A stretch of DNA of 64,000 nucleotides from Marinobacter mangrovi (GTDB lineage: Bacteria; Pseudomonadota; Gammaproteobacteria; Pseudomonadales; Oleiphilaceae), in assembly GCF_016798325.1 (NCBI RefSeq), contig NZ_JAERVO010000002.1:62001-126000 (forward strand). The letters run 5' to 3'. Below, in pieces: positions 1-9,229 of this stretch (position 1 is its first letter; each line of letters begins with the position of its first letter). Both the position numbers and the translations under genes were made by a program. The notes beneath the pieces were generated by a model, which was given only the letters and a program-made list of their open reading frames with translations, was not told the DNA's origin and searched no databases.

Positions 1-1846
1 TCCCTGAGCCTTCCGATTGTTCCGATACCGTTGCTGAGCGTTGATAGATGTCGAAAATGTGCTCGTGCGCGGCCAGTTCGATGCCGGATCCGGTATCCAG
101 AACCTGGATATCAATCCGTGAGCCTCGTCGTCGACAGCCGACAACCACCCGGCCGGATGCCGTGTATTTGATGGCGTTGGAGATCAGGTTGCGCAGCATG
201 CGCTCCAGCAACAGCGGGTCACTGAAGGCCGTCAGCGAACAGTCATGAAACGTCAGTCGAAGACCTTTCTCCGCGGCGTGTACCCCGTATTCATGCTGCA
301 AACGTGAAAACAGATCGGCGAGGTGGATGGGCTTGAATTGCGGTTGGATGCCTCCGGCTTCCAGCTTGCTCAGATCCATGATGGCCTTGAAAGAGTCGCG
401 CATCTGCCGATGCGTGTTCTTGAGACGAAAGAAGATTTTCTGGCCGTCCAGCCCCTGGACGTGCGGTTTGAGGTGATCCAGGAAAAGACTCATCGAGTGC
501 AGTGGCTGGTTCAGGTCGTGACTGCTCTGGGCGATGAAGCGGGATTTGGCCTGGCTGATAAACTCGGTTTTCAGCTTTTCCTCCCCCATCTTTTTGATCC
601 GCAATATCAACGCGATCGTGTGCAGGAACATGTGCAGGACCAGCCCGTAAAGGACGAGGATACTTCTATAGGAAGGCCCGATTTCTTCGGTTGGCTGCTG
701 GGAGCTGTGTATCGACAGGAGGACATGGGCCACGGAAAGCATGGGGACGATCCAACCCAGGAGATAAATAATATAGTAACGACCTTCGGTTCGAACCTTG
801 GCAATACCGGAGGCGATAATGACGATCCAGACAACCGCGTAGTTCACGGATATGAGGATCACATTCGTGCGTGCAGAAACGAACATGTTGGCCACACACA
901 TCAGCAAGGTAATGACCCCCGCCCCGACAAAGAAGGGGTACCACCCTGCCGATGTCCGTTTGATACGAAGAAACCCGGCCGCGAACAGGAGTTGGGTGAT
1001 CAGTGTCGATGCCAACAGGATCCAGTAGATGTTCGTTCTTTCGTGGTTCGATGGCCAAAAGAGGGTGGGGGCACCGCTGTGCCACAGATAATAGACCAGC
1101 AGCAGTAGCGACGATAAGGCCGCCCACAGGAACACGTTTCCCAGCGTCAGCAACCAGCAGGTGAGACCGACGAGGGTGAGCCCAAGAGCGATACCAATGG
1201 CCAGCTTGAAGGCGTAATCCATCTGGGCCGTCCACAGCTTGTAATGGCCGAGGCTCATCAACCCGATATAAGGCTGAATAGCAACAAATCCGGCCTCCAG
1301 CTCGATAATGATCTGGTACGACTCTCCCGGACTTAGCGTCAAAGGGATCGCCCGGCCCGTTGTGTTGGTCGCCGTGGTGTCCTTAGTGCGCCCCTGTTCG
1401 TCAAACGTCCTGTATTCCTGACTGTGAGGACCGCGGATCAGTACCCTGGGCTGCACATTCCCGAAGTTACTGATGTGTAGCATCCACTGGTCGTTTTCCG
1501 TGAGGTTTGTGACATGGGTGTAGAGCCAATAGCGGTGGTGCTGCCTGAAATCGGGTGTCAGTCCGAACGGGTGGGCGTCAGGGGAGCGTTCGGGCGCATT
1601 CTCCAACCGTTGCCCGGTTGGTGCCGGAATGAAACCGGACGAGTGCTTCAGGGACTCCAGAGGATACTGGGCGTCCAGTTGACTCAATTTCAACGGGGAG
1701 AAAACGCTGCCGGCAGACTGTGTGGGGGCATCGAACGATGTCGCCTGCACGCAAAAACACGCCAGCAGCAACAGCGCCAGACACCCGATCAGGGGTAAAC
1801 AGCTTGTGGAAAACCGGCCAGTGCGGCGCGAGGCGTGTCGAGTCAT
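1..1846 (-). CDS. 7TM-DISM sensor histidine kinase, 3' end cut by window
   Basis: Membrane histidine kinase. The reading frame is open from the ATG at 1846 to the window edge (615 codons). It has an N-terminal signal segment, then a periplasmic 7TMR-DISMED2-type domain with the typical Y-W-L-Y-x-H-V-T-N stretch, about seven transmembrane helices, and a HisKA domain with the H-box S-S-H-D-L-N-Q-P-L. An ATPase domain follows, with N-box L-R-N-L-I-S-N-A-I-K-Y-T and G1 box D-T-G-S-G-I. H-boxes of the HDLNQPL type are often in hybrid kinases, so a receiver domain may lie beyond the edge (inference). DISM receptors are thought to sense carbohydrates or similar ligands; the ligand here is unknown. 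It lies 257 bases downstream of a DISM-EAL protein of the same sensor architecture. Confidence 0.9.
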   Translation of the reverse strand, partial: MTRHASRRTGRFSTSCLPLIGCLALLLLACFCVQATSFDAPTQSAGSVFSPLKLSQLDAQYPLESLKHSSGFIPAPTGQRLENAPERSPDAHPFGLTPDFRQHHRYWLYTHVTNLTENDQWMLHISNFGNVQPRVLIRGPHSQEYRTFDEQGRTKDTTATNTTGRAIPLTLSPGESYQIIIELEAGFVAIQPYIGLMSLGHYKLWTAQMDYAFKLAIGIALGLTLVGLTCWLLTLGNVFLWAALSSLLLLVYYLWHSGAPTLFWPSNHERTNIYWILLASTLITQLLFAAGFLRIKRTSAGWYPFFVGAGVITLLMCVANMFVSARTNVILISVNYAVVWIVIIASGIAKVRTEGRYYIIYLLGWIVPMLSVAHVLLSIHSSQQPTEEIGPSYRSILVLYGLVLHMFLHTIALILRIKKMGEEKLKTEFISQAKSRFIAQSSHDLNQPLHSMSLFLDHLKPHVQGLDGQKIFFRLKNTHRQMRDSFKAIMDLSKLEAGGIQPQFKPIHLADLFSRLQHEYGVHAAEKGLRLTFHDCSLTAFSDPLLLERMLRNLISNAIKYTASGRVVVGCRRRGSRIDIQVLDTGSGIELAAHEHIFDIYQRSATVSEQSEGSG

Positions 1847-2103
1847 GCCACTTCCCAGGGGCCTTCTGGAAAAGTCAGTGGTAGCAACGGATTATCGGGT
1901 GGGCTGTGAGTGAAAACGGGCCGGAGTCACCACAGCCGATCGTCGCGAAAGCCGCACACGTTTCGTACTTTACCCGATATCCGTCAGGTACTCACTCTTC
2001 TCTTTGGCCTGAAAGGTGCCGCGGTTTCATCGCCACAGGGTGGGATAGGGGCATGTGCCGTCCGGTAAAAGCGCTTCATGAACGGCGCGAGTGTGGGCTT
2101 CGC

Positions 2104-4683
2104 TCAGTGACCTTTGCCGGCACTTTCACCGACCGTTTGCTGCAACGCCCAGCGACAGAACTCTTTCACCGGCATCGGTTTGGCAAACAGGTAGCCCTGA
2201 ACGCGGTGGCAACCCAGTTCGCTGAGGCGTGTCAGGGTGGCCTTATCCTCTACACCCTCGGCCACAGTCTCCAGATTGAGGGTGCGGGCCAGGGTCAGCG
2301 TGTTCTTGACGATCTCCTGATCGTTGCGATTCAAGCACATCTGGCTGATAAAGCTGCGATCAATCTTTAATTCATGGATGGGCAGGCGACTCAGGTAGGC
2401 CAGGGACGAGTAGCCCGTTCCGAAATCATCCAGGGCAATCCGGCAGCCTTCATTGGCAATGAGCAGCAGGGAATCGATGACCGATTCCATGTTGTGCATC
2501 ATCGCCGTTTCCGTCATCTCGAAAATGACGCGGTCCGTCGGGATACCGTGTTGTCTGATGCCCTCAAGGGCATCCGGCACGAAGTGGCGGTCGGTCAGGT
2601 TCTCGACCGACAGGTTGATGCTGCAGGTGATGTCCAGATGCTGTGCCCGTAAAGTCTGCATGATTCTCCAGGCCTGGGCGACCACATAACGGGAGAGCAG
2701 ATCCATCAGCCCCGCATTTTCCGCGATCTCGATGACCTCCCAGGTAGGCACTGGCCCAAACCGGGAACTGTGCCAGCGCAGCAACACTTCGGCGCCGACC
2801 AGTTCCTGGCCGGTGCCGTTCATTTGCGGCTGCAGGTAGAGTTCGATCTCGTCATCTTCAATAGCCTGGGGCAGGGCTGTCAGCAGTTCCAGTCGTCGCC
2901 GGGCGAACTCGGATATTTCCTCACTGTAGACCTGCACCGGCACCTTTCTCGATTCGCTACGGTCCCGGGCTGCCGACGCGTGCTGATAGAGGATGTCCGT
3001 GCTCTTGCCATGTTCCGGGGCGAGCGCCACGCCACAATGCAGGTTCATGAGCACCGGCAGTCGGACCGAATGAAAGGTCACCTCATGGTGCCCGACCACC
3101 TGCTCTACGAACGGCTTCAGGTTGCCCTGCAACTGGTTGAGGTCGACCAGGAACGCGGCAGAACCGAACTCCGGAATGGCGATGTAGGCGGGCTGTTTCG
3201 CTTCCAGGCAGATACCGCCACCGAGCATCGCCAGCGTATGGTTCAGTTTTTTCATCAGCTGGCAAAACATGTCCTCGGCCAGGTTGTGCCCCATGCTGGA
3301 TGCAATCTCCTTGACCTGGGGGTAGTGGACCAACGCGAGTGCGACCCGTTGTCCCTGGGCAATCACCGTTTGCAGTTGCTGATTGAGCAGCGCGCCGTTA
3401 GGCAGTTTGGTGGCGGAATCGTGCATCGCCTGTTCGAGCGACTGCATTTCCATGTCGCGGACCTGTCGCTCAGCCAGTTGCTGGCGATGCAATGCGGCCA
3501 GTTTGCGGGTGCGCTCGTCCTTGATGCGATGGGCCAGGGCGAAGGACAGCAACAGGACCTCGGCTGCGGAGCCGGCCTGCATGGCATGGTTGGTGAGAAA
3601 ATTCACCGGCAGCAGGTTGAACACGTTCATCAGGTAGAGGGAGGCTCCCAGCGCGAAGGCGGCCCAGGCCAGCACGAAATAACGGGCACTGGCGACACCG
3701 GCGGTGAGGGCGGCCAATCCCACAGAGATGACCAGCACGATCACCAGGGTGCCCAACAGACCGGCGAACAGGGCACCGTGTATCGGATCGACCCAGGTGT
3801 AGACAATCAACACCCCGGCCAGGCCCGCGGTGATGTTCAGACCGCGTTCCCAGCGATAGGAAATCTCCTGCCATTTCAAAAAACTGCGCGCAAACATCAG
3901 GGCACTGAGTGAGACCAGTGCCGTGCTTGTAGGCAAGGCGTATCGGGTCAGTAGCGGCTGGCCGCTCCAGATCCAGGCGCTGCCCACGCCGGAGATGCAG
4001 AGCATCAAGAGGCTGATCGCGCCGATGTACAGCACATAGTAGCCGTAGGCCGGATCCCGGATGGAGAGAAACAGGAACAGGTTGTAAGTGGCCATCGCCC
4101 CGAGGATGCCGAAATAGATGCCCCAGTAGAGGCTTTCCCGGGAAAAGTCGTCCAGCAGGCGATCCTGGCTCCAAAGTTCCACCGGCACCTGCAGCGAGGA
4201 GGCGGACTGGGCCCGCAGGACAAGATTCACGTTGCCACTGAGATCCTGAGGCAGAGGCAGGGCGATCTGATAGCTTTGGGCCTGCTCCCTCTGGGTTTCG
4301 GTTTCCTCGCGACTGGTGTGGTAGAACGCCGGCAGCTGGCCGTCGCGCAGGAGATAGAGATCCACCTGCTCCAGCAGGGGGTAGGGAATCACCAGATACC
4401 AGGGCTGGTCCAGGGCGTGAGGGATATTCAGATTTGTTTTAAGCCAGACGGACTGATCCGTGAACCCGAGATTCAGTACGTTGCGATCCCGTTTTACCTG
4501 CCAATGTGACGGTTGCACAACCTGCTCAAGTGTCTGGCCGCTGCTGAGCTGATAGTCGATGCGATCGTTCAGGCTGTGATGGCCCGTCTCCCCATCGAGA
4601 ATCACTTCTCCGGCGTTGACGGAAAAGGCGCACAACAGCAGGGCGGCCATCAGTGCTGCTGCCCATTTGCAGAGAGTCACCAT
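2104..4683 (-). CDS. 7TM-DISM membrane protein with degenerate GGDEF and EAL domains (cyclic di-GMP phosphodiesterase)
   Basis: Predicted to hydrolyse cyclic di-GMP in response to a periplasmic signal. In order: signal peptide (residues 1-24), 7TMR-DISMED2 sensor (about 40-165), seven transmembrane helices (about 185-390), a short coiled coil, a degenerate GGDEF domain (about 420-590) and an EAL domain (about 600-850). The GGDEF signature is absent, so it should not be a cyclase. The EAL domain keeps the E-V-L metal motif, N-L-S-V-E-N-L, F-E-M-T-E-T, D-D-F-G-T-G-Y-S-S, K-I-D-R-S-F and E-G-V-E-D, so it is probably active. The start at ATG 4683 lies 18 bases after the stop of the PilZ gene, so the two are probably one operon pairing an effector with a degrading enzyme. 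Confidence 0.9.
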   Translation of the reverse strand: MVTLCKWAAALMAALLLCAFSVNAGEVILDGETGHHSLNDRIDYQLSSGQTLEQVVQPSHWQVKRDRNVLNLGFTDQSVWLKTNLNIPHALDQPWYLVIPYPLLEQVDLYLLRDGQLPAFYHTSREETETQREQAQSYQIALPLPQDLSGNVNLVLRAQSASSLQVPVELWSQDRLLDDFSRESLYWGIYFGILGAMATYNLFLFLSIRDPAYGYYVLYIGAISLLMLCISGVGSAWIWSGQPLLTRYALPTSTALVSLSALMFARSFLKWQEISYRWERGLNITAGLAGVLIVYTWVDPIHGALFAGLLGTLVIVLVISVGLAALTAGVASARYFVLAWAAFALGASLYLMNVFNLLPVNFLTNHAMQAGSAAEVLLLSFALAHRIKDERTRKLAALHRQQLAERQVRDMEMQSLEQAMHDSATKLPNGALLNQQLQTVIAQGQRVALALVHYPQVKEIASSMGHNLAEDMFCQLMKKLNHTLAMLGGGICLEAKQPAYIAIPEFGSAAFLVDLNQLQGNLKPFVEQVVGHHEVTFHSVRLPVLMNLHCGVALAPEHGKSTDILYQHASAARDRSESRKVPVQVYSEEISEFARRRLELLTALPQAIEDDEIELYLQPQMNGTGQELVGAEVLLRWHSSRFGPVPTWEVIEIAENAGLMDLLSRYVVAQAWRIMQTLRAQHLDITCSINLSVENLTDRHFVPDALEGIRQHGIPTDRVIFEMTETAMMHNMESVIDSLLLIANEGCRIALDDFGTGYSSLAYLSRLPIHELKIDRSFISQMCLNRNDQEIVKNTLTLARTLNLETVAEGVEDKATLTRLSELGCHRVQGYLFAKPMPVKEFCRWALQQTVGESAGKGH

Positions 4684-4701
4684 AAGGCGTTCCCGTTATC
4701 G

Positions 4702-6030
4702 CTATTCATCCAGCGGTCGGATCAGGCGGCCGGTAAAGCCGAGAAATTCCGCTTCCTGACAGAATCTGTGAAAGCCGCCTTCGGCCACATCCGGCTGTCG
4801 AAGCAGGACGAGGGCCTCCACCAGACATCCCGGGATATCCCGGTTGTTCCAGTCCGGCATGCGCGGCCACATCATAAATTGGTCGTGAGACAGTACGATC
4901 TTTTCCACCTCAATCTGACTCTCCCGCAGGCGTTCCCGCACTTTCAAACTAATGCAGGGATGAGTGTCATCGGCAATCAGGGCGCCGTTGGGCATGTGCT
5001 GATAGAGATCCAGTACCGCGTCGCCCTGATGAGTGAGCGCGATATACAGCGTTTCGTCGTTCAGACGCTCGAGGGAGGCGGTTTGCAGGACCGTCCCCTG
5101 ATCGGTTTTGATTTCGTTGTCTTCCTCGTAGCGGGGATCAAGGCCAATCACCCTGTCGTACAGGCTGGTGAGATCGTGGCATACAGCATTGCCGATGCGC
5201 CCGGCCCCGCCCAGCACGACAATGCTGTTCTGGTTGCGATACTGCGGCCGCTCCCGCATTTGTCGCGCGATGTCCCAGATCATATAGCGCGTGCCAAGAC
5301 TGCCCTCCACCAGCGGTCGCTTTATATCGATGCCTGCTTTCTTTACGAAGTTGGGCAGTCGTCCGACCAGTGCAATCCGCTGCACATTCGGAAAATCCTC
5401 CTGCAGACGCTCCATGTACAGGCGGACTTTGTCGGAGTCTTCCTGCAACTCATGCTCCAGGAATTGCGGGGCGACCATCAAGCCGCGCATGTTTTCGTTG
5501 CGGATGACCCCCAGTATCAGGTTGAAGGGCAGGCGCCGCGCCATATCGTCGGAGACATAGGAGCGAACCTGCTTTTCGTTGCCATACACCGCGAACAGGA
5601 ACTGGGGCCGGACCAGGGCGAGGAGCAGCGAGCGCAGGTAAGTGTTGGCGAGAAAAACCGCCAGACGACGGCTCTTCTTCCAGAGTGTGCGTTTGCTGGT
5701 GGCGCTGAGGCGTTGCCAGAGAGGGGCGACGTCGTAGAGGGCCTTCAGCTCATTGCCGGAGAAGCGCCGATCATAGAACTGTAAGCCGATGTGGGTTTTG
5801 CCGGAGTGCATCACGGTCGCAGCGACCCTGGTGCCGGTTCGGTCACGGAACTCGATGTCGATGGTTTCGCCGGCACGAATATGCACGTGCTCCGGTCTTT
5901 TCAGACGCAGACCACTGGCGGAAATGTCGAGTGTTGTCGTTTCGAAGGTGCGGCCGGCGTGGCTGAAAACGACCGGAATCCGAATCCCTGACCGCAGGTG
6001 CCTGCGGTATTCCCCATGCATCCTTATCAT
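4702..6030 (-). CDS. PilZ-domain protein with C-terminal Rossmann (AAR-like) region
   Basis: Unusual two-part protein of 442 residues. The N-terminal part (about 1-100) is a PilZ cyclic di-GMP receptor: an arginine-rich R-R-H-L-R start and the D-I-S-A-S-G-L motif fit the RxxxR and D/NxSxxG binding signature. The C-terminal half (about 210-420) contains a Rossmann nucleotide loop, V-V-L-G-G-A-G-R-I-G-N-A-V. Its layout (a V-G-R-L segment, a G-S-L-G-T-R-Y helix, then the loop) recalls acyl-ACP reductase or shikimate-dehydrogenase-like folds. That resemblance is by eye and is weak. I chose ATG 6030 because AGGGA lies just upstream; an in-frame TTG at 6063 is possible. No membrane segment or signal peptide is seen. 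It heads the operon with the DISM-EAL gene. Confidence 0.8.
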   Translation of the reverse strand: MIRMHGEYRRHLRSGIRIPVVFSHAGRTFETTTLDISASGLRLKRPEHVHIRAGETIDIEFRDRTGTRVAATVMHSGKTHIGLQFYDRRFSGNELKALYDVAPLWQRLSATSKRTLWKKSRRLAVFLANTYLRSLLLALVRPQFLFAVYGNEKQVRSYVSDDMARRLPFNLILGVIRNENMRGLMVAPQFLEHELQEDSDKVRLYMERLQEDFPNVQRIALVGRLPNFVKKAGIDIKRPLVEGSLGTRYMIWDIARQMRERPQYRNQNSIVVLGGAGRIGNAVCHDLTSLYDRVIGLDPRYEEDNEIKTDQGTVLQTASLERLNDETLYIALTHQGDAVLDLYQHMPNGALIADDTHPCISLKVRERLRESQIEVEKIVLSHDQFMMWPRMPDWNNRDIPGCLVEALVLLRQPDVAEGGFHRFCQEAEFLGFTGRLIRPLDE

Positions 6031-6181
6031 GGCTTTTCCCTGATTGACTGAAAAACGGGTCAAATGTCCTGTTTACAGCATGGTTCAAACTGCGAAAGGT
6101 CGCCATTTTTAAAGACGAATCAGCCCGTTAAATGCGAGGGAATGTGAAGAGCGCTACCGCGGGGCGCCGGGGCTGGGCTGC

Positions 6182-7075
6182 CTATGGGTTGAGTTCGCGT
6201 TGCAGCCAGGCGGCAAGCTGTTCGCCACGCCGGTGCGACACATAGTGCGGCAACAGCAGGCACAGCCGACCGCTGGTCTCGACCGAGCCCCAGGGGGCGA
6301 TCAGGCGCCCGGAGGCCAGATCGTCCTTCACCAGCAAGCGAGGGGCAATGGCCACACCCAGACCAGCCAGAGCCCCTTCAATCAGGTAGTAGAGGTGGTC
6401 GAAGCCCTGGCCCGCTTCCACGGCTTGAGCCAGGCGCGCCTCATCGAGTCCGTGCGCCTGGGCCCATTGCGGCCAGGCTTGGGGGCGCGAGCGGGTGTGG
6501 AGCAGGGGCCTCGTGAATATCGTGGCGGGGTCCTGGCTATCGAACCGTTCGGCCTGATCGGGCCTGGCTACGGCGCAGATGTTTTCCGGGGCGAGTTCGA
6601 TGACGCCCAGTTCTGCGGGATAAGGCGGCTCGGAAAAAAGGAGCGTGGCGCCGGCTTCGCTGTGGCGAGGGTCGAGTTCACTGTCGCTGTCACCGACTTG
6701 CAGTCTGATATCCGGCAGTTCCCGGTGAAGCCGCTCCAGCCGGGGAATGAACCAGCGGGCCAGGAGGCTGCCGGGGCAGTTCAGGACAAAGGGCCCTTCC
6801 TCGGAACTGCGTTTGAGCTCGGCGCAACTCTCGCGCAGGCGGGAAAAGGCATCCCCGACACCCCGCTGAAGCTGCTCGCCCTGATGGGTGAGTCGGATGC
6901 CCCGGCCCGCCTTGGTAAACAGAGGCGTGCCGAAGTGCTCGTCGAGGCTGCGCAACTGGCGGCTGACGGCGCCGTGGGTGACGTGCAGTTCACCCGCGGC
7001 AGCGGTCACGCTGCCCAGTCGGGCGGTGGCCTCAAACGCCCGAAGGGCGCTGAGAGGGGGCATGTCCTGGCTCAT
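6182..7075 (-). CDS. trpI: LysR-type regulator TrpI
   Basis: Transcriptional activator of trpBA, known in pseudomonads to respond to indole-3-glycerol phosphate. The 297-residue protein has an N-terminal winged helix-turn-helix (L-R-A-F-E-A-T-A-R-L-G-S-V-T-A-A-A, then V-T-H-G-A-V-S-R-Q) and a periplasmic-binding-protein-like effector domain. The stretch P-G-S-L-L-A-R-W-F-I-P-R-L and the end of the effector domain closely resemble remembered pseudomonad TrpI sequences. ATG 7075 was preferred over an upstream in-frame start at 7129 because M-S-Q-D-M-P-P-L matches the family start. It is divergent from trpB with 109 bases between, the standard arrangement for this pair. Confidence 0.92.
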   Translation of the reverse strand: MSQDMPPLSALRAFEATARLGSVTAAAGELHVTHGAVSRQLRSLDEHFGTPLFTKAGRGIRLTHQGEQLQRGVGDAFSRLRESCAELKRSSEEGPFVLNCPGSLLARWFIPRLERLHRELPDIRLQVGDSDSELDPRHSEAGATLLFSEPPYPAELGVIELAPENICAVARPDQAERFDSQDPATIFTRPLLHTRSRPQAWPQWAQAHGLDEARLAQAVEAGQGFDHLYYLIEGALAGLGVAIAPRLLVKDDLASGRLIAPWGSVETSGRLCLLLPHYVSHRRGEQLAAWLQRELNP

Positions 7076-7079
7076 AAAG

Positions 7080-7096
7080 TGTGACTCCAGCTCACA
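7080..7096. promoter_or_regulatory. Candidate TrpI operator (TGTGA-N7-TCACA)
   Basis: A perfect inverted repeat, TGTGA-N7-TCACA, lies between the divergent trpI and trpB starts, four bases from the trpI start codon and about 90 bases before trpB. LysR regulators bind dyads of the T-N11-A type, and pseudomonad TrpI binds upstream of the trpBA promoter while repressing itself. The position fits both roles, but binding is inferred. Confidence 0.45.
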
Positions 7097-7184
7097 TGTT
7101 TGTGCAATTCTATCGATTTTTTCCAGCACTTGCCTTCGTTAATCTCATTTCAGTTCACTCAATCAATGAGCAGGCAGGTTCGTT

Positions 7185-8414
7185 ATGAATCCCTATTCCA
7201 TGCAGCCAGACGTTAACGGCTTTTTTGGCCAGTTCGGCGGTAGCTTTGTGGCGGAAACGCTGATGCCGCTGATCCAGGAACTCCAGACCTGTTACGCAAA
7301 GGCACAGGACGATCCGGATTTCCAGGCGCAGCTGGCGTATTTCCAGCGCGACTATGTGGGGCGTCCGAGCCCGCTGTACCGGGCGGATCGGCTCACTGAG
7401 CATTTCGGCGGCGCCACGATTTACTTCAAGCGCGAAGAGCTCAATCACACCGGCGCGCACAAGATCAACAACTGCATCGGCCAGGTCCTGTTGGCGCAGC
7501 GTATGGGCAAGACCCGCATCATTGCCGAGACCGGGGCCGGGATGCACGGTGTGGCTACGGCGGCGGTCGCGGCCCGGTTGGGCATGCAGTGCGTGGTTTA
7601 TATGGGCAAGACGGATATGGAGCGCCAACAACCTAACGTGTTCCGTATGCAACTGCTTGGCGCCGAGATCATCCCGGTCAGCAGCGGCACCGGCACCCTC
7701 AAGGATGCCATGAACGAGGCGCTGCGCGACTGGGTGACCAACATCGACGACACCTTCTATGTGATCGGTACCGTGGCCGGGCCGCACCCGTATCCAGCCA
7801 TGGTGCGGGACTTCCAGTCGGTCATCGGCCGCGAAACCCGAGAGCAGATACTGGATCAGGAAGGGCGGCTGCCCGACTCGCTGGTGGCGTGCATCGGCGG
7901 CGGCTCCAACGCGATGGGCCTGTTCCATCCGTTCCTGGCGGATGACGGGGTGCAGATGATTGGCGTTGAAGCCGGCGGGCATGGGGTTGAGAGCGGCAAG
8001 CACGCAGCCAGCCTGAGCGGTGGTACGCCGGGTGTGTTGCACGGCAATCGCACCTACCTGCTGCAGGACGAGGACGGCCAGATCACCGACGCCCACTCCA
8101 TCTCGGCGGGCCTGGATTATCCGGGCATTGGCCCCGAGCACGCCTGGTTGCACGAGCAGGGGCGGGTGGACTATGTGTCGATCACGGACCAGGAAGCCAT
8201 GGAGGCTTTCCAGCTGTGTTGCCGGCAGGAAGGCATCATCCCCGCACTGGAAACGGCCCACGCGCTGGCGGAAGTGGCCCGGCGGGCACCGACACTGCCG
8301 AAAGACCACCTGATGGTCGTGAACCTGAGCGGCCGGGGCGACAAGGATATGGCCAGCGTCGCCGAGTACCTTGGCGGTTCGAACCCATCACACGCAGCGG
8401 AGATGGCATCATGA
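7185..8414 (+). CDS. trpB: Tryptophan synthase beta chain
   Basis: Catalyses the PLP-dependent condensation of indole and serine to tryptophan, the last pathway step, in complex with TrpA in the cytoplasm. The 409-residue length is normal. Visible signatures are the PLP lysine in H-T-G-A-H-K-I-N-N (Lys93), the catalytic E-T-G-A-G-M-H-G block following it, and the phosphate-binding G-G-G-S-N-A-M-G loop (about residue 235). The start ATG follows the trpI-trpB control region. The stop overlaps the trpA start in ATGA, implying translational coupling and equal subunit supply. No other trp gene is in the window, as in pseudomonads where trpBA is a separate unit. Confidence 0.98.
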   Translation: MNPYSMQPDVNGFFGQFGGSFVAETLMPLIQELQTCYAKAQDDPDFQAQLAYFQRDYVGRPSPLYRADRLTEHFGGATIYFKREELNHTGAHKINNCIGQVLLAQRMGKTRIIAETGAGMHGVATAAVAARLGMQCVVYMGKTDMERQQPNVFRMQLLGAEIIPVSSGTGTLKDAMNEALRDWVTNIDDTFYVIGTVAGPHPYPAMVRDFQSVIGRETREQILDQEGRLPDSLVACIGGGSNAMGLFHPFLADDGVQMIGVEAGGHGVESGKHAASLSGGTPGVLHGNRTYLLQDEDGQITDAHSISAGLDYPGIGPEHAWLHEQGRVDYVSITDQEAMEAFQLCCRQEGIIPALETAHALAEVARRAPTLPKDHLMVVNLSGRGDKDMASVAEYLGGSNPSHAAEMAS

Positions 8415-9226
8415 CACCCACTTCCCGACTCGACCGGCGGCTTGCAGGCACCCAGGCCGAGAATCGCCCGGCGCTCGTGACCTATGTTACGGCCGGTGAT
8501 CCGGATCTCGACACATCGCTGGATATCCTCAAGGGGCTGCCCGCCGCTGGCGCGGACATTATCGAATTGGGTATGCCGTTTACCGATCCCATGGCGGACG
8601 GTCCGGCGATCCAGAAGTCGTCGTTGCGAGCGCTTAACGGCGGGCAGACCCAGAAAAAGACACTGGCGATGGTGCAACAGTTTCGCGAACAGGACCGGGA
8701 AACCCCCCTGGTGTTGATGGGCTACTACAACCCCATCTATCGCTACGGCGCTGACCGGTTCCTGCGGGACGCGGTCGAGGCCGGGGTCGATGGCCTCATC
8801 ATCGTGGACCTGCCACCCGATCACGACGGAGCGTTTTTCCAGGCGGCCCGGGATGCGGGAATCCACATTATTCGACTCGTCACCCCCACCACGAAAGGCG
8901 AGCGGCTGAAGCAGGTGCTGCGTGAGGCGTCCGGATTTGTCTACTACGTTTCCGTGGCCGGCGTGACGGGTGCCGCATCGCCCACCCAGGAGAGCGTGGA
9001 AACCACCCTGGCCGACATCCGCAAACACACGGATCTGCCCATCGGCGTGGGTTTTGGTATCCGCACGGCCGAAGACGCAGCTGCGATTGGCCGGTTCAGT
9101 GAGGCGGTGATCGTGGGGTCAGCATTGGTAAGCTGTGTGGAACATGCCCCATCGCCCGGTGCGGCCAGGGACGCGCTCCACGACCTGACACGCGACCTGG
9201 CCGCCGGTGTTCGTCGGGCCCGGTAA
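8411..9226 (+). CDS. trpA: Tryptophan synthase alpha chain
   Basis: Cleaves indole-3-glycerol phosphate to indole, which is channelled to TrpB. The 271-residue TIM barrel shows the active-site segment [15 protein letters not shown] with the catalytic Glu near residue 52 and Asp near 63, and the C-terminal phosphate-site strands V-G-F-G-I and V-I-V-G-S-A. The start is fixed by the ATGA overlap with trpB; longer in-frame extensions lie inside trpB and are not credible. It ends three bases before the convergent NCS1 permease gene. Confidence 0.98.
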   Translation: MTPTSRLDRRLAGTQAENRPALVTYVTAGDPDLDTSLDILKGLPAAGADIIELGMPFTDPMADGPAIQKSSLRALNGGQTQKKTLAMVQQFREQDRETPLVLMGYYNPIYRYGADRFLRDAVEAGVDGLIIVDLPPDHDGAFFQAARDAGIHIIRLVTPTTKGERLKQVLREASGFVYYVSVAGVTGAASPTQESVETTLADIRKHTDLPIGVGFGIRTAEDAAAIGRFSEAVIVGSALVSCVEHAPSPGAARDALHDLTRDLAAGVRRAR

Positions 9227-9229
9227 ATC

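Noticed and set aside
4513-5784. 423-codon plus-strand open frame opposite the PilZ-Rossmann gene
   Set aside because: Shadow of the real minus-strand gene, which has clear PilZ and nucleotide-loop motifs; the antisense product shows none.
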